DNA of 64,000 nt from Mitsuaria sp. GD03876 (lineage in GTDB: Bacteria > Pseudomonadota > Gammaproteobacteria > Burkholderiales > Burkholderiaceae_C). The stretch spans positions 213,739 through 277,738 of the forward strand of contig NZ_JAOCCU010000002.1 of assembly GCF_029840635.1 (NCBI RefSeq). The letters are read 5' to 3'. Each line of letters starts with the position of its first letter. Positions within the stretch are counted from its first letter, which is position 1. Position numbers and translations under genes: made by a program. Below the pieces are notes generated by a model. The model was not told the origin of the DNA. It made no database searches and was given only the letters and a program-made list of their open reading frames with translations. This document shows, one piece after another, positions 54,301-62,300 of this stretch.

Positions 54301-55571
54301 TCGGTCTGAGCTACAGCCCGGCGGGGCAGGTGACCGGCATCGCGCGCGACAACGGCGCCTACGGCCGTCCCACGGTGGTGGCCCAGACGTCCGCCTACGG
54401 CGTGAACGGACTGAACCAACTGACCACCGTCGACGGCGCGCCCACGGTCCACGATGCGCGCGGCAACCTCACGCAGGCGCAGGGGCACACCTGGGCCTAC
54501 ACCGTGCTGAACCGGCTCGCGGGCGCGGATGGCGCCACGCTGACCTATGACGCGATGGGCCGCCTGTCCGGCATCCGCAAGGGCGCAGCGACCACCCGCT
54601 TCGAGTACATCGGCGAATCGTTGATCGCCGAGCGCGACCAGGACGGCACGTTGCTGCGCCGGTTCGTGCCGGGGCGCACCGCGGACGATCCGCAGCTCTG
54701 GTACGAAGGCGCGGGCACCTCGCGGCCGCGCTGGATGCATGTCGACCAGCAGGGATCGGTCATCGCGGTCACCGAGTCGGAGGGGCGCCTGCTGGCGATC
54801 AACCGGTACGACGAATACGGCCAACCCGCCGCGGGCAACGTCGGGCGCCACCAGTACACCGGACAGCTCTGGCTGCCGGAGGTGGGCCTGCATTCCTACA
54901 AGGCGCGGATGTATCACCCGGGCCTCGGACGCTTCCTGCAGACCGATCCCGTGGGCTACGGCAGCGGCGACCTCAACCTCTACGCCTATGTCGGCAACGA
55001 CCCGATCAACCGAGCGGACCCCAGTGGGGAGACCTGCCGCATCCAGCAGCAGCAGGAGGGCCAGCGGGACGGGGTCTGCCGCATCGACAAGCTCGACGGC
55101 AAGGAACTCACCGACGAGGTGCGGAACAAGCTGTCGAAGGCGCTGCAGAAGTTCATCGCCGAGCGCGAGGCCGAGATGACGCGCGACTTCAAGAAGCTGC
55201 TGGGCGCCAAGCAGTCCCGCAGCGTGACCGCCTCGCTGTCCACGGACTCGGGCACGGCGGTGGACATCACGTTCAAGGTCGGCGAGTTGACGCAGCTGTT
55301 CATCGACACGCAGATCACGCTGAACACGTCCGCCAGCCCGGATGGCGCGGCGGGCAAGGCCCTGGGCGACGAGATCGCCCTGTACCAACCGGGCCTGAGG
55401 AACGCCGGCGAGTCGGGGCGTGCCAGCGTCTACCTGCATGAAATGATCCACCTCACCGACAAGGCCAAGGAATGGAACCGCGTCTTCGGCGTGGGGCGGA
55501 ACAATCCGCAGATCGTTCCCGAGCGTCACAACAGCCAGTTCGATCAAGCGATCCGGCAGATGTTCAAGTGA
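51312..55571 (+). CDS. Exported RHS/YD-repeat protein with C-terminal HExxH toxin-like domain
   Basis: A 1419-residue polymorphic-toxin-type protein. The start is fixed by GGGAGG upstream and gives a Sec signal peptide (about residues 20-40, ending AAQAQE). The body is built of YD repeats (for example FGYDALGRVTSTEV, YGYDAAGRQRRVTRGNG, LTYDAMGRLSGI). The RHS core ends at residues about 1205-1240 (GRFLQTDPVGYGSGDLNLYAYVG ... DPSGE) with both Asp1212 and Asp1236, which flank the autocleavage region. The 179-residue variable tip has VYLHEMIHLTD: His1376-Glu1377-x2-His1380, with His1406 (PERHNSQFD) as a possible third zinc ligand. No PAAR, VgrG or T6SS adaptor is seen, so secretion is probably Sec-dependent, as for WapA-like proteins. 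Confidence 0.9.
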   Translation: MNTNRHDRGAAVARPGQGLLPVMGAVMALAATCQAAQAQEVNPNPAPSVQLIDPMGVDMTSGRIRYVGGVLSIGDAGKPALSTNWFSYNIGVTGATPLGGAGYSEYVCIRPGQFGCAGIGAMHYKLGDRVVLDVALKKYGGDVSGNVVTEPDGTQWTFAPYSSASPPYLGTNTQARMAATLQSVRYPDGEQLTFTYANGTAIRAVVSSRGYMLHLTPGTVNGWSRAVMINLRDDYCDPNAPTCTPGAPKSLVVTAQTADGATTVTDPAGRIARLVATGADPRTMTVSTPEGRSLSWTERLLGVMPTCLAGSSVTTQAATSAGTWNYAYTFATNYCNTGVAPDFVATDALGGTTSVKGNGTTYADPLGRVSYYGWSLLGSTRDQVTGGSAPVSVIPPSGGSGGSLNDAYGSLYKPSTMTRPEGDRVEYTYDGRWNLIKTELKPKPGSGQTTTIVTSASYRACTNVADFKVCNQPQTTTDADGKVTTYTYDPASGKVATVTLPEVTSPAGTVQPQTRHEYSALYAVYRQAAGAAPARAPAPIYRLTRKASCLTMTLATCAGTVDEVVTTYGYNDNLQLAWTTTASGDGARSATVSFEYDTLGDLVKQTGPLAGQITRHFYDAARQRYATIGADPDGDGPSGAPVTWTTYDKDGLPVSVRAGYSMSGELDGFVPMQETRTAYDGAKRKVSEEVFVEGVLASRTSLSYDALNRPLCTTVRMNLAVAAPADACEAGPAGPAGPDRITRHAHDAAGQLQSVKQAVGTALERVERTQTFTANGKLATIADANGNLTATVYDGFDRAARTKFPNPSLPGAANENDYEEIQAYDGGSRPLVRRLRDGNLVRFGYDALGRVTSTEVTPLASGEAARTTYVHDAAGHLRSASDSNGSAVIRAYDALGCKTSEQDAFGTKRIDCDAAGRPVRLTYADGLQLRYAHRLDDQFLSIGEVNGAELMAYGYDAAGRQRRVTRGNGVVSTVDFGAGAIGVTAFGHAVPGAAVNIGLSYSPAGQVTGIARDNGAYGRPTVVAQTSAYGVNGLNQLTTVDGAPTVHDARGNLTQAQGHTWAYTVLNRLAGADGATLTYDAMGRLSGIRKGAATTRFEYIGESLIAERDQDGTLLRRFVPGRTADDPQLWYEGAGTSRPRWMHVDQQGSVIAVTESEGRLLAINRYDEYGQPAAGNVGRHQYTGQLWLPEVGLHSYKARMYHPGLGRFLQTDPVGYGSGDLNLYAYVGNDPINRADPSGETCRIQQQQEGQRDGVCRIDKLDGKELTDEVRNKLSKALQKFIAEREAEMTRDFKKLLGAKQSRSVTASLSTDSGTAVDITFKVGELTQLFIDTQITLNTSASPDGAAGKALGDEIALYQPGLRNAGESGRASVYLHEMIHLTDKAKEWNRVFGVGRNNPQIVPERHNSQFDQAIRQMFK

Positions 55572-55605
55572 GGCGCCGGGGACCGGCGTTGCAAAGGGGA
55601 CCGAC

Positions 55606-56196
55606 ATGACCACCCGCCCTTGGAAGATCGCGCGCGCGGCACTGCTGGCGTTGCCGGCGGCCGCCTGCGTGGCCGCGCCCGCCGACGGCGTGTATGCGTA
55701 CCCCTGCGACGGCCATGCGTCGCTGTTGATGTTCAACCTCAAGACCGGACGCATCGCCAAGTCGATCGCCGACGGTGACGGGCGCGAGTCGGTGTTCACC
55801 ATTCCCATTCCCTGCGACGACGAACTGAAGTTCTGCGTCCGGGAGGGCTTCGATCCGCTGCGCGGCGCCGAGCAGGCCCATGTCTTCGCCGTGCCTCGGC
55901 AACTGCGGGCCGGCGCGACCTATCGCGCCGGGGAGTTCTCGTTCCGGGTGGGGGCGTTCAGCCGCTCGCCGTCGGGCCGGCTGTCGGCCTGGATCGACGT
56001 GACACCGGCGCGGGAGCTCAGCGGACCCTATGCCTTGCGCGTGGAGGACCGGCGCGGCGTGGTCGAGGTCCGCTTCGACGCCTTGAGCGCGCTGGCCAAT
56101 CGCGACCGGGAGGCGCCGAGACCGGTGGGCGCGCTGACCTGTGCGATCGAGCCGGGCAAGGAAGCCCTGTTCTCCCGGATCAGGTTCATGAAATGA
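55606..56196 (+). CDS. Exported hypothetical protein, candidate immunity partner
   Basis: A 196-residue protein with a signal peptide (ARAALLALPAAACVA, cleavage near VAAPADG). The mature part is beta-rich with cysteines in YPCDGH, PIPCDDELKFC and LTCAIEP, suggesting disulfides. No known family is recognised. It begins 35 nt after the RHS stop, the usual place for an immunity gene, and export would be needed to block a periplasmic metallopeptidase. The immunity role is an inference from position alone. Confidence 0.6.
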   Translation: MTTRPWKIARAALLALPAAACVAAPADGVYAYPCDGHASLLMFNLKTGRIAKSIADGDGRESVFTIPIPCDDELKFCVREGFDPLRGAEQAHVFAVPRQLRAGATYRAGEFSFRVGAFSRSPSGRLSAWIDVTPARELSGPYALRVEDRRGVVEVRFDALSALANRDREAPRPVGALTCAIEPGKEALFSRIRFMK

Positions 56197-56216
56197 AAGA
56201 GGGAAGGAGTCGAAAG

Positions 56217-56537
56217 ATGCCCCACGTGTTCCAGTCACCGCGCCGCCTCACGCGGCGCCTCGTCGCGATCGGCCTGTCGGCCGCGATCGTGTTGCCCGCG
56301 TCGGCCCAGCAGGCCCCGGTCGAGGACGACGACCTGCTGGACCTGGTGATGCCGATCGTGCTGGCGGCGATCAAGAAGAACCAGGTGCAGCCGCCCGTGT
56401 CGGAGAGTTATCGCTACGACGCGCTGGGCCGGATCGAGCAGGTGACCTACTCCAACGGCGCGACGGTGACTTACACCTATGACGCCGCCGGCAACCGCAA
56501 GGCGGTGGCGCGCACGGCGCCGGCCTCGTCGAATTGA
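56217..56537 (+). CDS. Miniature exported YD-repeat protein
   Basis: A 106-residue protein. The start is set by AAGGAG 7 nt upstream; an earlier in-frame ATG at 56193 overlaps the previous stop. A signal peptide (RRLVAIGLSAAIVLPASAQ) is followed by an acidic helix (VEDDDLLDLVMPIVLAAIKKNQ) and one to one-and-a-half YD repeats (YRYDALGRIEQVTYSNGATVTYTYDAAGNRKAVA). It is complete rather than a truncated large gene because it has its own start, signal and stop. Its role is unknown; it might dock into the RHS shell or be a remnant. Confidence 0.7.
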   Translation: MPHVFQSPRRLTRRLVAIGLSAAIVLPASAQQAPVEDDDLLDLVMPIVLAAIKKNQVQPPVSESYRYDALGRIEQVTYSNGATVTYTYDAAGNRKAVARTAPASSN

Positions 56538-56543
56538 GCGGCG

Positions 56544-57101
56544 TCAGGCCAGATACAACCGCGACGACTTCGGCACGCTCGCCAGCAGGAACTCCATCTG
56601 GTCGGCCAGGATGCGCCGGCCGCGCAGGATCATGTCCTCGTGCAGGCTGGGCACGTAGGGCAGGTACAGCAGCGTCATGCGCGCCTCCTCCGGCGTGCGG
56701 TTGCCCTTGCGGCCGTTGCAGGCGCGGCAGGCGGTGATGCAGTTCATCCACGTGTCCTGCCCGCGGCGCGACACCGGCTGGATGTGCTCCCGCGTCAGCA
56801 GGTCCGGATGGTGGCGGTGGCCGCAGTAGGCGCAGACATGCCGGTCGCGCGCGAACAGCTTGAAGTTGGACAGCGCCGGCGCCTGGCGCCACGCGCGGCT
56901 CGGGATCGCGCCGCGCACCGCGACGATCGGGTGCAGCTCGATGCGCGATTGCAGCCCCGTGCGCTGGTAACCGCCGCGCAGGACGTGGAAAGGCTCGCCA
57001 AGCGTCCACGCGATCGCGTCGCTGGCGTACAGCACCGCTGCTTCCTTCGTCGAGATCCAGGCCTGCGGTCGGCCCGAGATGTCCAGCTGCAGAACGTCCA
57101 C
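56544..57101 (-). CDS. HNH endonuclease family protein
   Basis: A 185-residue protein of the common bacterial HNH group. The zinc-bound HNH fold reads CAYCGHRHHPDLLTREHIQPVSRRGQDTWMNCITACRACNGRKGNRTPEEA (about residues 90-140), with paired CxxC motifs and the catalytic His in REHIQP. The N-terminal half (ISTKEAAVLYASDAIAW) is characteristic of chromosomal copies widespread in Proteobacteria. The gene is convergent with the RHS module, with only 6 nt between the stops. DNA cleavage is implied by the family; the biological role is unclear. Confidence 0.88.
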   Translation of the reverse strand: MDVLQLDISGRPQAWISTKEAAVLYASDAIAWTLGEPFHVLRGGYQRTGLQSRIELHPIVAVRGAIPSRAWRQAPALSNFKLFARDRHVCAYCGHRHHPDLLTREHIQPVSRRGQDTWMNCITACRACNGRKGNRTPEEARMTLLYLPYVPSLHEDMILRGRRILADQMEFLLASVPKSSRLYLA

Positions 57102-57314
57102 GGTCGATGACCTCCAGCGACAAAGGGTAATCCAGTCGCAGGGGGCAACTCAAGTGCCAGGCGGGCACGGTGGCGCCGCCGAGACGAAATTCAGCTGTTC
57201 GCCGACGATAGGCGCCGATTCGCCGAGGTTCAAGTCGCCGCCTCCCCCAGAAACACTGGCTCCTTCGAGCCAGCCCGGGCCGTCCCGGCCCCGTCACGTT
57301 TCCAAGGGAACGGC

Positions 57315-58103
57315 TCAGCCCGGCAGCAGTCCCAGCGCCCGCAGTTCCGCCAGCGCGATCAGCCCGCCCGCGGACAGCGCGTCGTCCGGCAGCCGCGCGC
57401 GGCCCAGGCGCACGTCGGGCGCCAGCACGTCCAGCCGCTCCCGCAGCGACGGGGCGTCGTCGCTGTCGACCTGCACCACGCACAGGCGGTCGCCCGGCGT
57501 CGCGTCGCTCCAGCCGACCAGGTCGCCGCCGTCCAGGCCGACGATCAATTGCGCCGCCAGCGGCGGCAAGGACTCGGCCCGGCCGGCGACCACGTGGACG
57601 ACTACCTCGGCGCCGTCGCGCATCGCCAGCTTGACCGTCTGGTCGAGCCGCTCGCGCAGCGCCGCCGCGTCCAGCGGCCGCGGCGCCGGCACTTCCGGCT
57701 GGCCCGTCAGCTGGACCAGCATCGCGTCGAGCTCCTCGGCCTTGTCGAAGAAGCCGTTCGCGCCCGCCGCCAGCACCGCCGCGCGGTAGGCCTCGGTCTG
57801 GTGCGACAGCACGTGCACCTGCCCCGCGTAACCCTGGCGGCGCAGCGCCTTGAGCACCGCGATGCCGGAGCCGCCCTGCGCCAGCGACAGGTCCAGCAGC
57901 ACCGCCGACGGCCGCAGGTGGCCGATCAGCGCCAGCGCCGTGGCCTCGTCGGCGGCCTCGCCGACGACCCGCAGGCCGGGCACCGCGTCGAGCCGGTGCA
58001 GCAGCTGGCGGCGGATGGTCAGGGAGTCCTCGACGAGGACCACGGTCAACTCGGGAGGCGAAGGGAGGGGCGAGGTCGAAGGGGTCGGGGAGGTCGATGG
58101 CAT
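57315..58103 (-). CDS. Response regulator with unknown C-terminal domain
   Basis: A 262-residue protein. A Pro/Ser/Thr lead (MPSTSPTPSTSPLPSPP) precedes a receiver domain (VVLVEDSLTIRRQLL, phospho-acceptor Asp71 in AVLLDLSLAQGGSG, Lys in GFFDKAEELD). The remaining about 115 residues match no recognised output domain; they may be an adaptor or a degenerate domain. It lies 73 nt after the hybrid kinase gene and is probably the end of the same chemosensory operon. The true start could lie a few codons further in. Confidence 0.8.
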   Translation of the reverse strand: MPSTSPTPSTSPLPSPPELTVVLVEDSLTIRRQLLHRLDAVPGLRVVGEAADEATALALIGHLRPSAVLLDLSLAQGGSGIAVLKALRRQGYAGQVHVLSHQTEAYRAAVLAAGANGFFDKAEELDAMLVQLTGQPEVPAPRPLDAAALRERLDQTVKLAMRDGAEVVVHVVAGRAESLPPLAAQLIVGLDGGDLVGWSDATPGDRLCVVQVDSDDAPSLRERLDVLAPDVRLGRARLPDDALSAGGLIALAELRALGLLPG

Positions 58104-58176
58104 CGTTTGGTCGTGTCCTGCGCGGCGCGCGGGTCGTTCATCGGGTCGGGTCGGGTCGTGCCGGTCGCGGCGGCGC

Positions 58177-61146
58177 TCAGTCGTCCAGCGGGTCGAGGTC
58201 GCCCCAGCTCGTGCGGCTGATCGCGCGCTTGACCTCGTCCATGAAGTGGCCCTGCGGGCTGGTGGTCCGCACGCCGGGCGCGGGCGTCGGCGCGGGGCCC
58301 TCGACCGCCGGGTCGCGCGTCGCGGTGGCGCGCTGCACGTGGCGGTTGAGCAGCTCCCGGTCGCGCGGCGTCAGCTGCGACGCGGCGACGACGATCACCG
58401 GGATCGCCGCCGTCAACGGATCGCGCTGCAGCGCCTCGACCACGCCGATGCCGTCGACCTCCGCCATCAGCAGGTCCAGCACGATCAGGTCGGGCACGTG
58501 GCGCCGCGCCAGCTCGATGCCGGCCTTGCCGCCGGTCGCGCGCAGCACCGAGAAGCCGGGCTGCGACAGGTGCGCGCTCAGCGACTGCAGGTCGCCGGGC
58601 GCGTCGCTGATCGCGAGCACCAGGAACTTGCGCGTCGCGGTCGGCTTGAAGCCGAGCATCTCCAGCTCCTTGCTGAGCGCCTTGCGCGACACCGGCTTGT
58701 GCAGCACCGCCGAGGCGCCCAGCGACAGCGCCACCTCCTGCCCCGCGTCCACCGACACCACCACCACCGGGATGTGCGCCCAGCCCGGCAGGTTCTTCAG
58801 CCGCGACAGCAGCTCCCAGCCGTCCAGCCCCGGCAGGTTGACCTCCAGCGTGATCAGGTCCGGGCGCAGCCGGTGCGCCAGTTCCAGCGCCGCCTCGGCC
58901 GAGGCGACATGCCGCACCCGGAAGCCGGCCGCGTTCAGCTGCGTCTCCATCAGCGCCGCGGCCTGCTCGTTGTGCTCGATCACCAGCGCCAGCGGCCGTT
59001 CGGCGGCCTCGTCAGGCAGGATGACGTCGGGCATCACCGGCTCGCGCCACGGCAGCCAGCAGGTGAAGCAGCTGCCCTTGTCGGGCTCGCTGCTGACCGC
59101 CACCGCGCCGCCGTGCAGCTGCACCAGCCGCGCCACCGTCGCCAGGCCCAGGCCCGTGCCCTCGACCTTGTGCGTCATCGCGTTGCGCACCTGGTTGAAG
59201 GGCTGGAACAGCTTCTCCAGCCCCTCGGGCGGGATGCCGACGCCGTCGTCGGTGATGCTGATCTGGACGAATTCCTCGTGCTCGTTCTCGGGCAGCTCGG
59301 AGCGCCGCCCGACCGGGAAGCCCGGCAGCGATTCGCGCGCGCGGGCCCGCGTCACGCGCCGCGCCTCGAGCCGGATGTGGCCGCCCTTGGGCGTGAACTT
59401 CGCGGCGTTGGACAGCAGGTTGTAGATGATCTGCCGCAGCCGGCGGCGGTCCACGCACAGCCGCTGCCCGCCGCCCACGCCGTAGAAGGCCATCTCGATG
59501 CGGTTCAGCCGCGCGCGCTCCTGCACGATGGCCAGCGCGTCGCGCAGCAGCTCGTCGAGGTCGACCGGCTCGATGTCCAGGTCGACGCGGCCGGCCTCGA
59601 TCTTGGCCATGTCCAGCAGGTCGTTGACCAGCGAGAGCAGGTGCTGGCCCGCGTTGTGGATGTGGTTGCAGAACTCGGACTGGCGCTCGCTGACCGGGCC
59701 GGCGGCGCCGTCGCGCATCAGCTGCGCGAAGCCGATCACCGCGTTCAGCGGCGTGCGCAGCTCGTGCGACATCGTCGACAGGAAGGCGGTCTTGGCGCTG
59801 CTGGCGCGGCTGAGCTCGGCGTTGAGCTGCTCCAGCGCGTCGTTGCGCTGCTGCAGCGCGGCCAGCAGCTCGGCGCGGCTGTCGGCCAGGTTGCGGGCGG
59901 CGCGCGCCTCGGCGGCCTCCATCGCGCTGTTGTGCAGCTCGGCGTGCACGCGCCGGGCCTCGTCCTCGAACTGCTTGCGCCGCAGCTGCGCGCGCAGCCG
60001 CGCCTTGAGCAGCTCGACCTCGCCGTTGGCCTTGACGACGTAGTCGTCGGCGCCGGCCTCCAGCCCCGCCAGCATCGACGCGCGGCCCTCGAAGGCGGTC
60101 AGCAGCAGCACCGGGATGTCGCGCAGCGCCGGCGCGGACTTGATGCGGCGGCAGGTCTCCAGCCCGCCGATGCCCGGCATCTGCACGTCCAGCAGCACCG
60201 CGTCGACGATCTGCACCGCCAGCAGCTCCAGCGCCTGTTCGCCGCTGCCCGCGGCGATCACGTCGTAGCCGTCGTCGCGCAGCAGCGCGCCGAGCTCGGC
60301 CAGCACGTTGGCGCTGTCGTCCACCAGCAGCAGCCGCTTGGGGCCGAGCAGGCTCGCGCCCTGCTCGGGCAGGCTGGCCTTGGCGCTGCGCAGCATCGCG
60401 GCCATGCGCGCCAGGATCAGGTCGACGTCGTCCTGCTTGCGCGCGAACGCGTCGGCGCCGGCCTCCAGCGCGCGCAGTTCGGCCTCGGGGCCCTCGTCGG
60501 CGGTCAGCAGCAGGCAGGGCGTGTGGCGCAGCGCCGGGTCGAGCCGCAGCCGGCGGATCACCGCCGCGCCGTCGATGCCCGGCATGTGCTGGTCCACGAT
60601 CACCGCGTTGGGCCGCAGCGCGGCGGCCTGGCGCAGGCCTTCCTCGCCGTGCGCCGCCATGTGGATGTCGTAGCCGTGCGGCTCCAGCGCCTCGCACAGC
60701 GCCTCGCGGAAGGTCTCGCTGTCGTCGATCAGCAGCACCGTGGCGACATGCGGCTCCGGCGTCTGCAGCCGCGACTGGCGCTGGCGCACCATCTCGCGGG
60801 CGCGGTCCACGACGTAGACGCGGTCGTAGGGCTTGCCGACGTACTCGTCGGCGCCGTGGGCGATGCCGCGCAGCCGGTCGCCGGCCTGCGACGCGTTGGA
60901 CAGGATCAGCACCGCGCAGTCGTGGCCTTGCGGCGCGGCGCGCAGCTCGGCCAGCCAGGCCGCGCCGTCGCCGTCGGGCAGCTGGTTGTCCAGCAGCACC
61001 AGCGCCGGCATGCCCTCGGCCAGCGCGGCTCGCGCCTGCGCCAGCGTCGCGCATTCGACGCAGTCGAAGCCGGCTTCCTCGAGCGCCTCGCGCAGGTCCA
61101 TGCGGACCGTCAGGCTGTCCTCGACGATGAAGGTTCTCTTGTTCAT
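58177..61146 (-). CDS. Soluble hybrid histidine kinase with five receiver domains
   Basis: A 989-residue kinase with the order REC-REC-REC-coiled coil-HisKA-HATPase-REC-REC and no membrane segment. Phospho-acceptors are Asp53 (VLLDNQLPDG), Asp185 (VIVDQHMPG) and Asp320 (VLLDVQMPG) in the N-terminal trio; the kinase His is His461 in STMSHELRTPLNAVIGF. The fourth receiver has Glu768 (ITLEVNLPG) where Asp is expected and a changed acidic pair (VIEHNE), so it should not be phosphorylated normally. The fifth has VLDLLM intact. The ATG at 61146 overlaps the cheB stop by ATGA. It probably integrates CheA signals. Confidence 0.92.
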   Translation of the reverse strand: MNKRTFIVEDSLTVRMDLREALEEAGFDCVECATLAQARAALAEGMPALVLLDNQLPDGDGAAWLAELRAAPQGHDCAVLILSNASQAGDRLRGIAHGADEYVGKPYDRVYVVDRAREMVRQRQSRLQTPEPHVATVLLIDDSETFREALCEALEPHGYDIHMAAHGEEGLRQAAALRPNAVIVDQHMPGIDGAAVIRRLRLDPALRHTPCLLLTADEGPEAELRALEAGADAFARKQDDVDLILARMAAMLRSAKASLPEQGASLLGPKRLLLVDDSANVLAELGALLRDDGYDVIAAGSGEQALELLAVQIVDAVLLDVQMPGIGGLETCRRIKSAPALRDIPVLLLTAFEGRASMLAGLEAGADDYVVKANGEVELLKARLRAQLRRKQFEDEARRVHAELHNSAMEAAEARAARNLADSRAELLAALQQRNDALEQLNAELSRASSAKTAFLSTMSHELRTPLNAVIGFAQLMRDGAAGPVSERQSEFCNHIHNAGQHLLSLVNDLLDMAKIEAGRVDLDIEPVDLDELLRDALAIVQERARLNRIEMAFYGVGGGQRLCVDRRRLRQIIYNLLSNAAKFTPKGGHIRLEARRVTRARARESLPGFPVGRRSELPENEHEEFVQISITDDGVGIPPEGLEKLFQPFNQVRNAMTHKVEGTGLGLATVARLVQLHGGAVAVSSEPDKGSCFTCWLPWREPVMPDVILPDEAAERPLALVIEHNEQAAALMETQLNAAGFRVRHVASAEAALELAHRLRPDLITLEVNLPGLDGWELLSRLKNLPGWAHIPVVVVSVDAGQEVALSLGASAVLHKPVSRKALSKELEMLGFKPTATRKFLVLAISDAPGDLQSLSAHLSQPGFSVLRATGGKAGIELARRHVPDLIVLDLLMAEVDGIGVVEALQRDPLTAAIPVIVVAASQLTPRDRELLNRHVQRATATRDPAVEGPAPTPAPGVRTTSPQGHFMDEVKRAISRTSWGDLDPLDD

Positions 61147-62300
61147 GTGTGGGCTCCTCCTCCCCAGGCCATGCCGCTCAAGCCCATCAAGGCGGGGCCG
61201 ATGTCGGCCAGCGGCAGGATGCGTTCGGCCGCGCCCAGCTGGGCGGCCTCCCGCGGCATGCCGTAGACCATCGAACTGGCTTCGTCCTGCGCCAGCGTCG
61301 CGCCGCCGGCGCGGCGGATCGCCAGCAGGCCCTGCGCCCCGTCGCGGCCCATGCCGGTCAGCAGCGCCGCGGCGACGCCGCCGCCGACCTCGGTGGCCAG
61401 CGACTCGAACAGCTCGTCCACCGACGGGCGGCAGGAATGCCGCGGCGGCGCGTGGCTCAGCTCGAGCTGTCCCGCGCGCACCACCAGGTGGCTGTCCGGC
61501 GGCGCGAGCACGACGTGGCCGGCCAGGTCGCGCAGCCGCTCGCCGCCGAGGGCGTAGCGCACGCGGTGCGGCGTCTGCGCGTCCAGCCACTCGGCGAAGC
61601 CGCGGCTGAAGACGGCGTTGATGTGCATCACGATCAGCACCGGCAGCGGCGCCGGCGCGGGCAGCGCCTGCAGCACCTTCATCAGCGCGCCGGGACCGCC
61701 GGTGGAGGCGCCCAGCGCCAGCAGCGCGCGGCGCGGCAGCGGCGGCGGCGTCGCCGCCTTGGGCGCGGGCCGGCCGGCGATGCGCGCCCGCACGTGGGTG
61801 ATCACGCGGATGCGCGCGACCAGCCGCAGCAGCGTCACGTAGCGGCGCTCCCATTCGCCCTCGGGCATGCCGGCGCTGGGTTTCTCCAGCACCTCGACCG
61901 CGCCGGCGGCCAGCGCCTCGTAGGTGCGCAGCAGCTCGCCGCGGTTGGTCGACGACGACACGATCAGGATCGGCGTCGGGCAGTGGGCCATGATGGCCTC
62001 GGTCGCCGCCTGGCCGTCCATGCCCGGCAGCATCATGTCCATCGACACGACGTCGGGCCGCAGCTGCTGGCACAGCGCGACCGCCTGCGCGCCGTCGTGG
62101 GCCTCGCCGACGACCTCGATGTCGGCATGCGCGGCCAGCACCTCGCGGATGTGCGCCAGCACCGTGATCGAGTCCTCGACCACCAGCACCCGCAGCGCCT
62201 TGGCGGCGGGCCGGGGCCCGGCGCCGTCCGCCGCGCCGCCCAGGCCGCCGATGCCCGAGCCGCCGAAGCCCGCGCCGCCGCTCCCGGTTCCCGCGCTCAT
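61143..62300 (-). CDS. cheB: Chemotaxis protein-glutamate methylesterase CheB
   Basis: A 385-residue CheB. After a Gly-rich lead (about 1-34), the receiver domain has Asp88 (VVSMDMMLPGMDG). The methylesterase domain carries the catalytic triad Ser199 (GASTGG), His226 (VMHIN) and Asp320 (GMGRDGA). It removes methyl groups from chemoreceptor glutamates, or deamidates glutamines, under CheA control. Overlaps by ATGA with genes on both sides, so the three proteins are made together. A CheR is expected upstream of the window edge. Confidence 0.95.
   Translation of the reverse strand: MSAGTGSGGAGFGGSGIGGLGGAADGAGPRPAAKALRVLVVEDSITVLAHIREVLAAHADIEVVGEAHDGAQAVALCQQLRPDVVSMDMMLPGMDGQAATEAIMAHCPTPILIVSSSTNRGELLRTYEALAAGAVEVLEKPSAGMPEGEWERRYVTLLRLVARIRVITHVRARIAGRPAPKAATPPPLPRRALLALGASTGGPGALMKVLQALPAPAPLPVLIVMHINAVFSRGFAEWLDAQTPHRVRYALGGERLRDLAGHVVLAPPDSHLVVRAGQLELSHAPPRHSCRPSVDELFESLATEVGGGVAAALLTGMGRDGAQGLLAIRRAGGATLAQDEASSMVYGMPREAAQLGAAERILPLADIGPALMGLSGMAWGGGAHT

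Noticed and set aside
50529..55808. Minus-strand open frame of about 1760 codons opposite the RHS gene
   Set aside because: Only its last 155 residues (the glycine-zipper lipoprotein) are real; the rest is an antisense shadow with no domain.
56544..57101. HNH protein as the RHS nuclease tip or part of the toxin module
   Set aside because: It is on the opposite strand with its own start and belongs to a widespread stand-alone chromosomal family, so adjacency is probably incidental.
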